Shown here: in pieces, positions 1 to 12,556 of the stretch
Layout: each line of letters starts with the position of its first letter
How positions within the stretch are numbered: position 1 is the first letter of the stretch
DNA from: Aquatica leii
Taxonomy: Eukaryota; Arthropoda; Insecta; Coleoptera; Lampyridae
DNA length: 64,000 nt
Direction of reading: 5' to 3'
Assembly: GCA_035610365.1 (NCBI GenBank)
Contig: CM069436.1
Location: forward strand, 87,855,912 to 87,919,911
The notes under the pieces: generated by a model
Seen by the model: the letters and a program-made list of their open reading frames with translations, nothing else
What the model was told of the DNA's origin: nothing
Databases searched by the model: none
Made by a program: the position numbers and the translations under genes

Positions 1-3000
1 TTTTGTACGCAATGTTTTACAAAACTCAATCTGTCCTCAAACAAAAGTCCGAGGTACTTGAATTCGAAAACCCAACGGAAATATTTTTGAGGAAGATTGA
101 AGGATCTCATTTTAAAGTGGATCCAAAAACCATGTACTTAGTCTTGTCCGCTGAAACCGTCAACTTATCACCATATATTTAGGCCCGTGTTGGATTTAGC
201 CTCTAAGTCTCTTTTAGAGATTGCGAACACCGTAACAGTGATGTCGCCCACATAAGCTAAAATGTCGCAGTCTGCTGGTAGCTTTGTGCTAAGCACAGAT
301 TTCACAAGGTCGACCCGAAAACCGAGCTCTGTGGACACCCCTTTGTCAGTCGTTTAACATAAACAGAACGGGATACGTTTGAGGAACAAATTATCGATTT
401 GTTTGATAAATAACTACGAATGACGCGTGTGACGACAGCAGGTACTCTCTTAACGACGAGAGCTTTTATTATTTAGGGCTACCATACGTTGTTGAACGCT
501 CCAGATATGTCAATGAAAATTACGAATCTGTACGTTCGGTCGTACATTGGCCATTTTCGTGCAGCGTCAGTCGTCGTTTCGTCTGGAACAAAGTCATACT
601 GACTGGAATGGAATAGAATATCTGGAGAAATTTCGTCATTAATCTTTTTAAGAACTACACGTTTAAAAAGTTTGCCAAGTTCTGATAACAGAGTTATCGG
701 ACGGTAGGAGTTAGGATTTACGAGATCCTTTTTTCCAGGTCTGAGAATACGATGAGTTTTCCAGCTGGTAAGAAAATATTCACATTTAATGGATGAGTTG
801 AACAAATCAATGATTGTAAAAGAGAGATAATCTTGTACAATTACACGTAAGACATTACAATGTATTCCGTCAGATTCGGGAGACTTGTTTTTAGGAATCC
901 TATTAGTCACCGCGGCTATATCGTCGCTAGAAACCACCCAGTACTGTTGAGATCTTATTTGCAAATTGGTGCGGGACTTTATTTGAGAATGTAAAGGACG
1001 ATCTGTCGTCGGATCGTTGTTAGGAAACAGGGAGCAAACAATAGCTTTAGTTGTCTCGTATTATGAGATAGTCTACTTTTTGTCAGGAGCTATATTATGC
1101 TGTCTTCACTGCCAGTTTCTACCTGTGAAACGCGGTCTTGTAAAAGGCAAGCTATCGAGGTTTCAAGTCTGCTGAAGCTTTTTGGTGCTGTTTTCGTAAA
1201 CAATGCACCGCTCGCTTTAACGTGTCTAACTTAGGACTTCGCCACGGTACACCTGCTCTAGAGCTTATTCGTATACGGTTTAAGCTACGTTGGCAAGAAT
1301 AGAGGATCAACCTGGTCAACTTAGCAATGACGGCATCTACAGATCTAGGATCGTGGCACAATGCACCACGTGGAAGGTAAGCAGGAATAGAACTTGCGAT
1401 TGCCATATTTAAACGAATGGGCTCTATGCGTTTATAAGCAAGGATTATCCTAGGGATAAGTTCTAGATGGGGGGCTTTGACGATTAACTCAAATCGTATC
1501 CGTCGGTGGTCCCTTTCAATAACTTCTGGAACAACACGCTAGTTTAGAATTTTTCTGGCAACGGACGAGGACGCCAAAGTGACGTTGATGTTTGTCTAAG
1601 TGTAAGTGTGGTTAGAGAAGGTGAAAGGTTGGCGAGGTTCGTTGACAACACAAAGGTCGCGTTCACCCACGAGGTTGTCCATGCATCTTCTGCGCTCATC
1701 GGTGACAAGGGAGTGCCAAAGCGGTGATTTCGAGTTGAAATTACCTGCTATTATAATAGGAACGTCTTTTAGTTTATGAAGAATTTTATCGAGGTCTTGA
1801 AGATGAATGCGTACATTCTCACTCGGTGCCCAATAAACGCCGACGATTGCCAAGGAGTTTCCAACTGTAATCATAGATACTACAGTGCACTTATTTGTTA
1901 AATGACTGAGTGTAACCACTCCGACGATCTTCGAACTATTAAAAACAATAGCCGAGTAGTTCCGCATAGAAAAGGATGCAGAAATTTTGTTGAAGGGTGC
2001 AGCCACACCAGCAACTTGTACCCTAAACCAGAACTAAACACGTATGGTTCTTGTGTCAGTAAGCTGTCAATGTCATTGTCGAAGAAGAAACTCATAGCTT
2101 CAAAAGTCGCAACTCGCAAATTGCGAAGATTCACTTGCGTAAACCTTAAAGTTAATTGAGTGTCTGCACAGTCCATAATCGGTGTCAGATATTTTGGCGT
2201 CGAGCCTTTTCAGGTAAGCTGGGCAGGTGTTCGAGATCGCCTTTTGTTTAACATCTCCTTTATGATTAAAGCAAACGCAGTTAGCGCATATAGGGTTTGG
2301 ATCCTAGCTGGGGCATGTCTTCTTTTAGTGCTTTCCGCACTGTAAGTCGCTTTTAGAGTCGGAACCAAAAAGGTCCTATTTCTGACAATTGAAGCAATGT
2401 GTTACTCGGATATGGTCATTGATTCTGCACGCATTCCAAGCGACCTACACACGGCGCGATGCCAAAAGGTATTGTCGAACTTCCGGATGGACCTCAAGAA
2501 TCTAATGGCAATTTACTTTGTCTGTATCAAAAGGGAACTGAACTTTCAAGTTTTCATTGGCAAGATAAAGTACTTCATTGGAGGCGTCGTGGAAGTTCTG
2601 AGAAATAATGGCTTAATCACGTCAAAAATAGAGATGCGGGCGAACGACTTGCATTGGGGCTTAATCACAAGGCCGGTTTTATCAAGGATGGCCGCAGGTA
2701 TTTTTGTAAGGTGGATTTTTTCAGATTCGTCAGTTTTTGCCTGTCTTGGTTCCTCGGTCTAGTCTAAGGCCGTACTTTTGAGGATCTAAAACCTTTATGA
2801 GATACGTTTTTGTCTTGTCAGCGGTCTTTAAAAGAGAGTCAGATTTGAGGACAATAACAAAAGTCGATCTAGAAACAGAAGCGACTGATTATCCTGAAAG
2901 TACTTTAACTTTTTCAACACTTTTGATTTTTGCCACTTGGGCATAGGACAGTTGCGCAGGAAGTGCAGCAACAACGGTTATAACAGATTGCAAGGCTGTT

Positions 3001-3590
3001 TGGGCGCCAGCTAGAGCGTTGGTAAAGTCAACAGTTTGCTGCGTTACGCGATGAAATACAATGGATTTCTGAAAAGTAGCTTGACGTTTGCTAACAAAAT
3101 CAATTATTTCTGATTGCTTGGAAAGAGTAATCTTGCACGCAGAGATTACTTTAGTAAGACGGAGGATATATCGGAGTCGAAGGAATCTTCAATGCTGTCA
3201 GGCAGGGTATCGCCAAGGATAATTGTCGTCTTCCTCCATAGCGGAGGAAACTGAGAGAGTAAGAGAAGTAGAACGCAACAGCGATACGATTGTAGAGTAT
3301 TGGCTGAAAATTAAACTGGCTACCTGATACCATTTTAGCCGTATACAGGAGTTTGTTGCCAGAAACGGTTGGGCTTATAGCCTGTGAGTCGTTGCCTACT
3401 TTTAACCTAGTGGAGGTAAGGGTAGCTTCTTAGAAAAGAACAACTCCCACACAAAATCAAAATAATTATAAAATTACTGTCGGCCCGAATTATCCGACTT
3501 CGCCTGATTGCTCACAATATTAAATCAATGTCCTTTCGCTTCAGCTAAAGGTAAAAGATTCATTTGCTAATTGAAAAGAAACTAGAGTTT
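1..3590 (-). mobile_element. R1-like non-LTR retrotransposon (LINE), copy 1, decayed
   Basis: A LINE read on the minus strand, with its 5' end near 3590 and its 3' part cut by the window edge. In order: a 5' leader and ORF1 region (about 2160-3400); an APE-type endonuclease (about 1596-2176, with the strings LLTQEPY and NFNSKSPLW); and a reverse transcriptase (about 1-964, with YRPITLLSELGKLF and DISGAFNNVW). The string GAFNNVWWPSI-like and the QVNLRN start of the endonuclease are typical of the R1 clade (family knowledge). It is dead: the reading frame is broken in many places, the endonuclease GDFN aspartate is N, and the polymerase YADD motif near 240-254 reads YVGD. A second copy lies at 21883-24640, and the two align from the RT into the 5' leader. 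Clade assignment is by motif only. Confidence 0.8.
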
Positions 3591-4372
3591 ACGAAGGCTG
3601 AATTATAAGATTCGAAAAAAAAATGCACAATACAATACTTTATGAGAAGTTTGATTAAAGCTCGAGGGAGTAATCGCCATATAGAGATTCTACAAGATAA
3701 GATGAGATCAACAGGTGTGAACTATCAACTCCAATAAGATTTTTTCTGGAGGTTGTTGTATCATTAACCTCATTCACAATTCTTCCACAGCAAAAGAATA
3801 ATCAACGATGATAAATATAAAGAAGAATTACTTACAATTTAACGGACAAAGTTTTGATAAATCAAACGATCACAGCAAAATTAAGGGTACAAATGAATGA
3901 ACAAAAGGTCCAATCGTTTCCGTTTCCTCCTATAAAATGTCCAGTGCGATTACGCAGTTACAATACAGTGGCGGCGGGAAACCAGTGACGGCGTGAATTT
4001 TACTTCGATTTATTACTTATAAAGAATACATAAATGATGACATGTAAGAGAATTCTGGAGAAAATATTATAGTTGTTGAAACTGCTTCGAAAAAACCCGT
4101 TGTTTGTTTAAAAAATAGCAGACACAAAATTCTGACCTCGGCATGGTACAATGATTATAATTCAGATCCTTAGGAGAGACTGCGTGTGTTTAAGGTAGGT
4201 GTTGATGTAATACGAAAAGATATCGTTGACGCAACTATATTTCCACCATCAGCTTCCACGATGTAAATACTGTTATTTTCGAGTTTTTGTGACTAATGTT
4301 AGAAACAGTAATTCTTAAAGACAAACGGTACTTTTGGTTTGAATTTATAGTCAAAATATCTTTTCATGGGCA
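3591..4372. other. Intergenic, no gene seen
   Basis: AT-rich sequence without a convincing reading frame. Near 3968 there is a GC-rich patch beginning cagtggcggcgg, which resembles a hAT terminus (compare position 30123), but I find no partner end or target duplication here. Confidence 0.5.
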
Positions 4373-5980
4373 TCAATTCAACCCAAGGACAGGACATGGC
4401 TGAACAACCGTATCTGCACTTAAACTCTGAGTACGCTCCCACCCCCTCAGTTCGAATTTACCATCAGCCATAATAGCAACAGACTCTTTGACATACCTTG
4501 CCAGGTTCGTCACACATTTATTAACATAAAAACTACGACTCAACCTTTCTACAGTATCCTTGGAATAAAGAGTTTCCGCTTCATCTCGTCTTTTTAAGCA
4601 CTGAGATAGATGGTAGTCCAATGTTGCACTTAGCAGAAGTGAGTCGAAGACCACTCGTTTGTAACGAAAAATGACCTCTTGGTCTTTATAACCGATCTAC
4701 AAAAATTTAAAAACTCTTGGTATTTCTCGTTAATGCTGTTTTGTAAGAAAGTTTTTTTTATGTCGGACACAACACCTATTACTACTAACAAAATAGTTCT
4801 ATCAAAACTGACCATTTCTTCAAGCAATCGTTTAAGGATGGTCTGTCCTTTATGTGCGCAAAGGTCATTCTCTTAACAACCGGTCTACGAGAGAGAAGGT
4901 TCACCTTCACACATTTCGAAGAGATTTGTCGATTTCTTTCACTTCCCAGTTCCTACTCGCAAAAAATAATTGTGGCCGTACAGCACAAACAGGTTTACAG
5001 ACGGCCGAATCTAACCTCTTTTGAGCTAATTTGTTAGTCGAGAGAGGAGGGTGATGAAAGACAAACCTCGTAACGTTCATCTTTATTAGCATTCACGGTT
5101 TGCAAAAAAAGTTCCTTAGCTGCCACGGCTGTTTCCATTTTGGTCCGCTTATCAGAACGTTCCTTGATCCCTGGGCGTTTTAAGTTCCTACAAATCTGTT
5201 ATGGAGGCATTTTTCAAAACAGGTTTAAAGTAGTCACAGCTATATTGGAACATGCACTAATAACCGGCAGTTTACCCATAAGCGTCCACCCGAGGTGTGT
5301 TTCAATCGCTACTAATCTGCATGATAATTCTCGACGATCTTCTGTATATAAATGTCCAGCCACGTCTCATCTCCTTAATCCATGGTCCTTAAAAAACTGG
5401 AGTTATCTTGTCACAGATTGTCAGCTAATTTAAGGCTTCGAATGTGTACAAATACGTCCCATTGCAGATTGTGACGTCATAAGAGTTATGGATGTCTACT
5501 ATTTTGTCCCGACCAAACAAACAATGAACAATTTTCTCATGACGTTTAGGTCGATATCCTAATTGTGTGGGAGTTTCCTTTAAGATGTAAGATCTTTGTG
5601 ATCCATTACTGGTCATTGCTCGAATCTCTTTACTCCCTTCGAAGTCAATCCTAGAGTCTGCAAAAACACTTGCGTGTTAGTACGGTTGACCAATGTTTAG
5701 TCTTTTGCAACATCACTCAAAGGCACACTGCCGTTGCGGTTTCTCGGTATGCTTGTGAGTCAGCAAATCAAGACACATTAAAGTAACATGTGAACAAAAG
5801 CACAAAACACACCTTAATCGTTCTCTACATCTTTTAGATTGATGGTTTCTCTTTAAACAGCGGAAACAGGTATTCTTTTCTGAAAGTGCATCCCTTTTCT
5901 GAGAGTGAGTCACTTTTTGCGCCTTAAAACAAGCTTGCAGCTTCACAATTCATAAACCTCGTAGCTGTCGGGTCTTCAAA
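4373..5980 (-). mobile_element. BEL/Pao retrotransposon fossil, broken internal fragment
   Basis: Fossil of a BEL/Pao LTR retrotransposon on the minus strand. Recognisable parts, from 5980 down to 4373, are a gag zinc-knuckle region, a protease-adjacent region and part of the reverse transcriptase (the stretch before and after the strings KKTFLQ and ADGKFELRGWE is typical of Pao-type RT). It is broken many times. I see no LTR at either end, no RNase H and no integrase. It looks old and is not obviously the same family as the fossil at 12200-19491. Confidence 0.65.
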
Positions 5981-6320
5981 AAATGTTTTTTGAAATTGCT
6001 TCTTTCTAGCTTGTCCCTATTTTGGTAGACGGCATTATTTCTGACAAACCGAACCCGTCAGCTGCTAAGGCTATCCGCTGCTCTTTCTCGTTCGCTTGTA
6101 GACGAGATGAAGTTTATTGAGAATCTGCAGAACCTTTAAATATCGAAGAAAGTTGTCAAACCTTCATTAACTTATTCGGTAAACACGATTAATGGAAATA
6201 GCATGACTGATGAACATTTGTCAGAAGTATCAAAGGTACTTCGATCTGAAGAGCTTCTCTACTATTTTTTCGTAATTCTCACTTATAGCTGGGTAGTTCA
6301 CGACTAATTAAAACTCAGTA
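5981..6320. other. Short stretch between two elements
   Basis: No gene seen. Part of it may be more of the BEL/Pao gag, but too little is preserved to claim it. It ends at a TA dinucleotide (6319-6320) that serves as the left target site of the pogo element. Confidence 0.4.
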
Positions 6321-6635
6321 GGGTAAGTGCTCCAAAAATCGCCTAGTCCTATCTATAGACGTTAGAGCGAATTTATTCAGTAAAGTTGACGTCATGTGAT
6401 CTATAAATACGCGGCGCTAGTCGCTAGGCAACAGTGCTCATAGTGCTTCTGAAAAATTTGACATTGTAGGTAAGTTATTTTTGCAACCATTAAAATCTGA
6501 GAACATCCACGTAAGGCAATTCCAAATATATTTTTTTATGTAAAATATTGAAAATACATTGAATGAGGTTCCTAAATGTGTAATTATTTTTGAAAAACTA
6601 TGTTAGGAAATAGCGAAGGCTTCCACGGCCGGAAT

Positions 6636-6850
6636 CTATACTAACATTAGAATGTCTTCCGGGTTTGGATCGTGTCAAACTTCTCTCTAACTTTTGAGAA
6701 GTTCTTAGTTAGATTTCGATTGTTTGTTTGAGTTTTGCGATTTATCTCACGCCCTGATGAAGCCCCTTACGAAAGTGGGCGAAACGTTGGCAGCTTCGGT
6801 TGCAACTATGACACGGTCCAAACCCGGAAGACATTCTAATGTTAGTATAG
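6636..6850. repeat. 215-bp insert with 42-bp near-perfect inverted termini
   Basis: Left arm 6636-6677 and right arm 6809-6850 are reverse complements over 42 bp with one mismatch. The arms begin ctatactaacattagaatg. No coding capacity. The central loop contains ctgatgaagcccc and, 20 bases on, gggcgaaacg (6754-6785), a layout close to a hammerhead ribozyme core. It lies inside the 5' part of the pogo element, so it arrived later or is a family-specific part of it. No clear target duplication is visible. Confidence 0.75.
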
Positions 6851-7036
6851 GTTATTAAAGTTTGTCGCGAAGGCATTTGTTTTTATTGACGTGTGTTCTT
6901 AATACCGCCTACGTACCTGATCCTAATATCGCACATAAGCGAACAAAAGATCTTACACTTTTTTTATGTTCTCTTCTAGAATTCTTTAGAAGTCTATTAA
7001 ATTGTTGTTTTTTTTGTTATAGATCCTGTTATAAGA

Positions 7037-8881
7037 TGTCGATGAAGGAGAAAAAAAGACAAACTTGGAGCACATCAAGTCTTAAGGGTGCATGTATTGC
7101 TGTTCAAAATAAAGAAATGGGAACGCTCAAAGCGTCAGAAACATTTGGAGTGACCAGATCTACAATTCGAGACTATCTTAAAAAAATGGATAACAAGGAA
7201 AATGAAGAGGAAGCGACTATCAAAAGAAAACAACTGGGGGAAACCTGTGCTGACTTCTAAATTAGAAAAGGAACTATTCGAATATTGTATGGAAATGGAG
7301 AGGAATTTTTTTGGTTTAACTAGAAATGACGTAACGCAGATGGCTTTCCAACTTGCTTTAATGAACAATCTTCCACATCCCTTTTCTAAAACTACAAATA
7401 TTGCAGGCCGAAAGTGGCTGAACTTGTTTTTGAAAAAAAAATACTTCCCAGTTGACAATCAGAACTCCTCAGTCATTGTCAAGAGCCCGAGTATTGGGGT
7501 TCACTGAAGACATTGTCAAATGTTTTTTTAATATGCTTAAAGGGGAACTTCAAAAGATCAAGTACAATCCTGCCAGAACTTTAAACGTTGATCAAACTGG
7601 CATAACGACAGTACAAAGCAAAAATGTACAAATTATTTGCACGAAAGGAAAATCCAGAGTCTACAAAATGTCTTCTGCAGAAAGAGGAAAGCTCAATACT
7701 ATTGTCACCTGCATGTCTGCTGCTGGCCAGTACGTGCCCCCCATGATAGTTTTTCCCAGGAAGAAGCAAGACATGAGACTAATGAAGGGAGTTCCTCCAG
7801 GAGCTATTTCAGGGTTTCTCCCCTCAGGATGGATCCAGAGTGATTTACCAAGTGGATGAAGCATTTTACTTTTTGTGTCAAACCTACACCAGAAGACCCT
7901 GTTGTACTGATTCTTGATGGTCATTACTCGCACACAAGGAACTTGGATTTGATAAAGTTTGCCAGACAAAATCACATCATAATGGTATGCTTACCACCTC
8001 ACAACACGCATAGAATGCAGCCATTAGATGTTGCTTTTATGAAACTATTTAAAACATTCTATAATCAAGAAATCGAAAAATGGCTTTCTAGTAATGAGGG
8101 GCAAATTGTGCCCCAGTATGAAGTTGCCGAATTGATGGGTAAAGCGTATATTAGGGCAGCAACTATGAGTAATGCTGTTAGTGGTTTTCGTGCCTCTGGT
8201 ATCTACCCCTTTAATGACTCAATATTTACCGAAGCAGATTTTATTGATCAACGCAACTCAAGCCGTCCGGAATCATTTCAAGTACCGGAAACCAGAGTTG
8301 ATCCATCAAATAATGATAGCCAATCCCAAGTTGATGATCAGACTGCTCCTCCATTACAGTTGGACTCCCCATCCGCTTCCTCACCACTCCACTCTTTTGT
8401 CTCACCGAAGAATATAAAAGCAATTCAATAAGTGCAACCATCGTCTCGCAAACGAAAGGGTGGAAAGAGCGTGGTGTTGACTAGCTCGCCTTATAAGATG
8501 GAGCTTGAAGACTTTTATAATGCTAAAACTCAGAAAAATTCTACTCAGGCCTCAACCAGTGGAACTGCACCAAAACCAAAGTCAATTTATCCTACAAAGA
8601 AAAAAGTTGTAGGATGTAAACGAAAAATTGCAAGTTCATCTGACAGTGAGGATTCTGATGAACCTCCACTGGTGGACACAGATGATGATCTAGATGAGGA
8701 TCCCAACGATCTCTCCTCCATGGACGCTACTTGTACTTTTTGTCAAGAGAATTATTCAGATGATTTCAGTGGACAGAATTGGCTTCAGTGCAGTTCGTGC
8801 TTCAAGTGGAATCACAGATTGTGTGATGCAGCAAGTGGCGAGCGCAAACATTACAAATGCTCGTATTGTCTAAACAACTGA
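7037..8881 (+). pseudogene. pogo/Tigger transposase with C-terminal PHD-like finger, decayed
   Basis: A transposase of the DDE_1 (pogo/Jerky) superfamily. In order: an N-terminal psq-type helix-turn-helix (around RQTWSTSSL and ASETFGVTRSTIRDYL); a CENP-B-like linker; the catalytic core with acidic residues in LNVDQTGITTV, LILDGHYSHT and MQPLDVAFMKLF; a low-complexity acidic linker; and a C-terminal C4-H-C3-like finger (CTFCQENY, CSSCFKWNH, CSYC). This finger is known from several insect pogo families. The gene is broken: frame changes lie near 7210-7250 (in a G run), near 7455 and near 7852, and an in-frame TAA ends the core at 8429-8431 just before the finger part. The start at 7037 (MSMKEKK) is chosen because the HTH follows directly; the upstream in-frame stretch is probably leader. 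Confidence 0.85.
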
Positions 8882-8899
8882 ATATGTTTCTCATTGTTT

Positions 8900-8905
8900 A
8901 ATAAA
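8900..8905 (+). terminator. Polyadenylation signal of the pogo transposase
   Basis: AATAAA about 20 bases after the stop codon of the PHD-like finger. Confidence 0.6.
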
Positions 8906-9224
8906 AGTTTCATTTTGCCAAAATCTTTGCCTCCAGAATACAAGCTCTTTCCAAAATTCTTGTTCTTATTTTCGCCTGCTAGGTGATATTAGGAACAAGG
9001 GTGGGCGGTATAAGGAAGACCTTTGTGTAAAATTCGCTTGGGTATTTTGTTTGAAATGTTACTATTTAATGTAAACTAGATTTTATTAGAAGTGATTTGA
9101 GATCTGCAGTATAATGCAGAATAATTCTCAGTGATATTAATCTAAATTCCAACTTGAAATTTCAAAATAGGAGGTTAATATAGGGTGACTTTGTTGCAGT
9201 AGGCGATATTTTGGGCACTAATCC

Positions 9225-9972
9225 TAGACGAACTAAAATACACAAAGTTCTCTTTATTATTCTAGTGGATGTTTCGACACACATTCAACCACCCAAAAGC
9301 GGTACAAAACGTTAACACCTTAACACACCCTCTAAAGACGCGGTAACCACATTCCGCCATAGTTCACAAAAGTTAACTTTAAAACTAAAAGTAATTAAAA
9401 AACCACAGAGTGAAACTAAACCTCGAATTGACATGTTGCGACGGTGTCGCACTGCACTACTTAAACTATACAAATGCTCGTGATTGCGACAGATATACTA
9501 TTCTTCTTTCCTCGTGCAATACCAATACAAACAGTTCAGTCGACATATATGTATATATATATGAAAATATTACGATACAATGGCACTAGAAAACGCACTA
9601 ATACCAACTATATAGAACTAATTAATCCTAACAGATATGCTCTTATGTCCCGATAATTAGCTACTTCTGAGTGTCGACTTATCGTTTAAAAGAAATCTTT
9701 AGATTTTCGTTTAGGTACCTAACATGCTAAATTACAATCTTTACAATCAATTTTGTGAAATTGTGTTGTCTCAAAATGTATTTGTTTTAAATTGATCTAT
9801 ACACTTTTTTTTACTTACAAAATGCTATTTTCGGAAATCATGTTTTTTAATAAATTTTAAAATTTTGTTTTCCTAGCTTCCGATATATTTCATATTTTGT
9901 TTTCGTCTGCATCAATCAAAGATTCTATTTCTTGCTAGAAGTTTTTTTTCACGTTTAAGAAGAGAACTTTGA
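9225..9972. other. Intergenic, no gene seen
   Basis: AT-rich, with a short TA-alternating run near 9545-9563. Part of it should be the 3' untranslated region of the coiled-coil gene that ends at 9973. Confidence 0.5.
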
Positions 9973-11264
9973 CTATAATATTAGTTTGTCTATATTAGAA
10001 CCATTCTGTTCTTCTTCTAGAGATTGATCGCAATTTTTACTAGTTTGAGAACACATCGATTGCTGCCTTATTTCACGTAAACATAAATGTTGGGTTCTTG
10101 AACAACGTTTATTCGTTAAACCAATTTTACTTCTGCTAGATGGCTTTCTCAAAATCTCGATTTCTTTATCCAAATGTTCAATGCTTAAACTAAAAACGAA
10201 TGACTGTTATTGTTGCATGTTGACCGGGCAGCACTCACTTCTTCTCTTTTAAAATATCGGTCGTTTTCTCTTGCTCGTTTTTTAAAGTAGATATGGTAAC
10301 TTTAAGATGATCTACCTCATCTAGAATGTCCATGAAATAATTTTGCAATTGCTGAACCTCCGGGTGGGGAGTTTCGCACTGCAATTCACATCGTTCTATG
10401 TCACTATCCGGACTTTCAGAGCGTCTGCGAACTGGTGATAATCTGTGCTGGTTATTCTTGAGATTTTCAATTATAGATAAAAGACGACTTCTAGGCAATC
10501 CCTCGTATTGCGCTTAAATAATTTGTATTACTTCATTTACTTATTACTACGAAAAATACCTTTTACGTCGTGATTAATAGACAAAGTTTTTTTGTGATGT
10601 TTAACTGGATCTGCCGATGTCGACCTGTTACTAAGTTCTTTAAATTAACTTTTTGACATGTACTAATACGTACCTTCTTCTAGAGTCGGTTTTTTTGGTT
10701 AATTCGTTGGGGATATCATCTAAAGATGCTGATTTAAAAATTCTTAATTCGTCTTCAAAATCGATTTCAAAAAAGGGAATCGATGTGTGGTGTTTACTGG
10801 GATTAACACCAACGGTTTTCTTTTTATCGGCACTTTTTAACGTATACAATTTCTTCGTTTGCAAATCATTCTGCAATCTTTTTATGATTCCGTCTTTTTC
10901 GTTAATCGCCTTTTCCAGTTTTTTAATACGATCTTTTAGAGTGATAATCATTGTCGCGCCTTTTTCCGAAACGATTCTTTTAATGAAAAACGACTAAAAC
11001 GTGTAATTGACATAAAAGTTTAAAGTTATGTTTACGTACTTGTTCTGGATTAATTAACGTTTCGATTTGTTTGTCTTTTTTGTTAATTTCGTTTTGTAGT
11101 TTCCTTATCTTAACCTTGAATAGATGGTTTTCGTTTTTTAATGCGGAAACTTCTTTTTTTAAATCTAAAATATCGCTCCTTAAACTACTTGTGATGTCCT
11201 GTAACGTGGTCTTTGTAGATTAATGAAATTGATTGTGATCTAAAATTACCAGTGAACGAAACAT
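9973..11264 (-). CDS. Coiled-coil protein, unidentified, six exons
   Basis: Host gene read on the minus strand. Exons that agree in phase and splice sites: 11040-11210, 10674-10993, 10567-10624, 10239-10501 and 9973-10189. A 15-base first exon, 11250-11264, starting ATG and joined over a 39-bp intron, is my best guess for the start. Predicted length is about 347 residues. Residues about 6-120 are strongly heptad-like (LKKEVSALKNENHL, IKKLEKAINEKDGIIKRL). A charged, less ordered middle follows, with an SPVRRRSESPDSD patch, then a second coiled coil (about 225-290) and a basic tail. No signal peptide, membrane segment or enzymatic motif. I do not recognise the family; a cytoskeletal, centrosomal or ciliary protein would fit but is a guess. 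Donors are GTACGT, GTAAAA and GTGAGT types; the GTAAAA donor at 10566 is the weakest join. Confidence 0.6.
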
Positions 11265-11614
11265 GTTAAAACGTAATGCTTCTTAAATAAACGTCAAAAA
11301 CTATTCTGAGCTGTTAAAGTAATGCCACAACAAGCAATTGTATTGTCAATAACACCTTGGCGACCAATTTATACCCGTTACCCCTGAAACGGCTAATATA
11401 ATTTTCTCTTAGTTCAGTTAAAGGGGTTCTAAAACGGCCGCTTTAGATGCGTTGCAAGCTTCTACAGAATTCGCTTTTCTGTTGAAAGTATAAGAGCCAA
11501 AACCCTTTCCTTCTCTTTACCACTTCGAAGGCTAAAAATGTTATCAATGCTGAATTGCATTTCTTGAATAAAATCAATTAAATAATGTGAGTTGATTTTA
11601 CACGTGTCTACCGT
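11265..11614. other. Upstream region of the coiled-coil gene
   Basis: No gene seen. It should hold the promoter and 5' untranslated part of the minus-strand coiled-coil gene; I see no clear TATA box or initiator. Confidence 0.4.
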
Positions 11615-12185
11615 GTATTAATGTGCCGCGCCGATACTTAGTGGCGCCTGAGTACAAAAAATTGCATGACGCCCATGAAAATTATAGTTAAAAAAATTAT
11701 TTGGCATTGTTAGGTATTATTATCCATTATTCAAATTAATTTTAAAACGTATTTTCATTGTTATATTTTACAAGTACATAAGCCATACAAATATTTTTTC
11801 ATTGAGGTACATAACATAATTATAAACTTATAGAAAACAGAAATATATTCTAACAGTATTAAAACTCAAAATGTTTCTATTTTAGTTTCAAATGTGATAC
11901 AAAAGTACAAGAAATAAAAAAAATATTGAAAACATTAAAAATACTCGTTTATGTATCACAGGACGAAACTGATCGACAAATAAAAAAAAACAATATATTA
12001 TTTTAATAATGCAACATGTCACCTTTTAAAAATTAATATCCAGGTATTAGGTATTGTTATTAATATTTTAGCTAAGTAAATTGAGCTTTTCGTGCTCTAA
12101 TTTTTGCAAATTGTTTAATTAAATCTTCGGTGTCTAATTCTTTTAGCTGGTCCGTTTCTATTGAAATGTTGCCCCATGGTCGATC
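11615..12185 (-). mobile_element. hAT (ZMYM1/DUF4371-type) transposon 3' fragment
   Basis: The minus strand at about 12075-12185 reads LKELDTEDLIKQFAKIRARK before a stop, the usual C-terminal tail of ZMYM1-like hAT transposases (compare INEFATSKS near 30350 in the element at 30123). The AT-rich stretch behind it ends near 11620-11660 in a patch with gccgcgccgatacttagtgg, which resembles a hAT end. The rest of the transposase is missing; the BEL/Pao fossil begins right beside it. Confidence 0.4.
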
Positions 12186-12556
12186 TTAAATATTTTTTTA
12201 TTTATTATTCGTGAGTTTGAATCTCGGAGACAAGAAGACGATTTTCCTACTTATAAGGAACTTATTGAGTTCATCAAAGTGCGTAGTCTCGAACTATCTG
12301 CAGCTGAATCCAAATCACGTGCTTTGACCAAGGTCAAACCAAAAATCCTTATAGCCGCTGCTTCAGTTCCCCTTCGAGATAAGGAAGTTGCTTTAACTTT
12401 CAAGCCGCATGTGGCCGCTTCGTCCTTTAAAACTAATAAAGTTAATTCTACTTGCAGTCGTTCCTTTTCATCATCTCGGCGATGCCCTGTATGTAAATCT
12501 GATCACAGTATTACTTGGTGTCCAGAATTCCAACGAATGTCCATAGATGAAAGAGC

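Larger units (their letters stand above)
6321..9224 (+). mobile_element. pogo/Tigger-type DNA transposon with both ends preserved
   Basis: The element begins gggtaagtgctccaaaaatc and ends with the imperfect reverse complement (...attttgggcactaatcc), giving inverted repeats of about 26 bp that match at roughly 80 percent. A TA dinucleotide flanks each end (6319-6320 and 9225-9226), the target duplication expected for pogo/Tc1-mariner elements. It carries one transposase gene (7037-8881) with an AATAAA at 8900-8905. A 215-bp palindromic insert sits in its 5' untranslated part (6636-6850). The transposase is broken, so the copy can only be moved in trans, if at all. Confidence 0.8.

Noticed and set aside
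3968-4000. hAT-like terminus cagtggcggcgg
   Set aside because: No partner end, no target duplication and no transposase near it.
4679-5433. Three plus-strand frames of 60-100 codons
   Set aside because: They lie opposite the minus-strand BEL/Pao fossil and show no domains.
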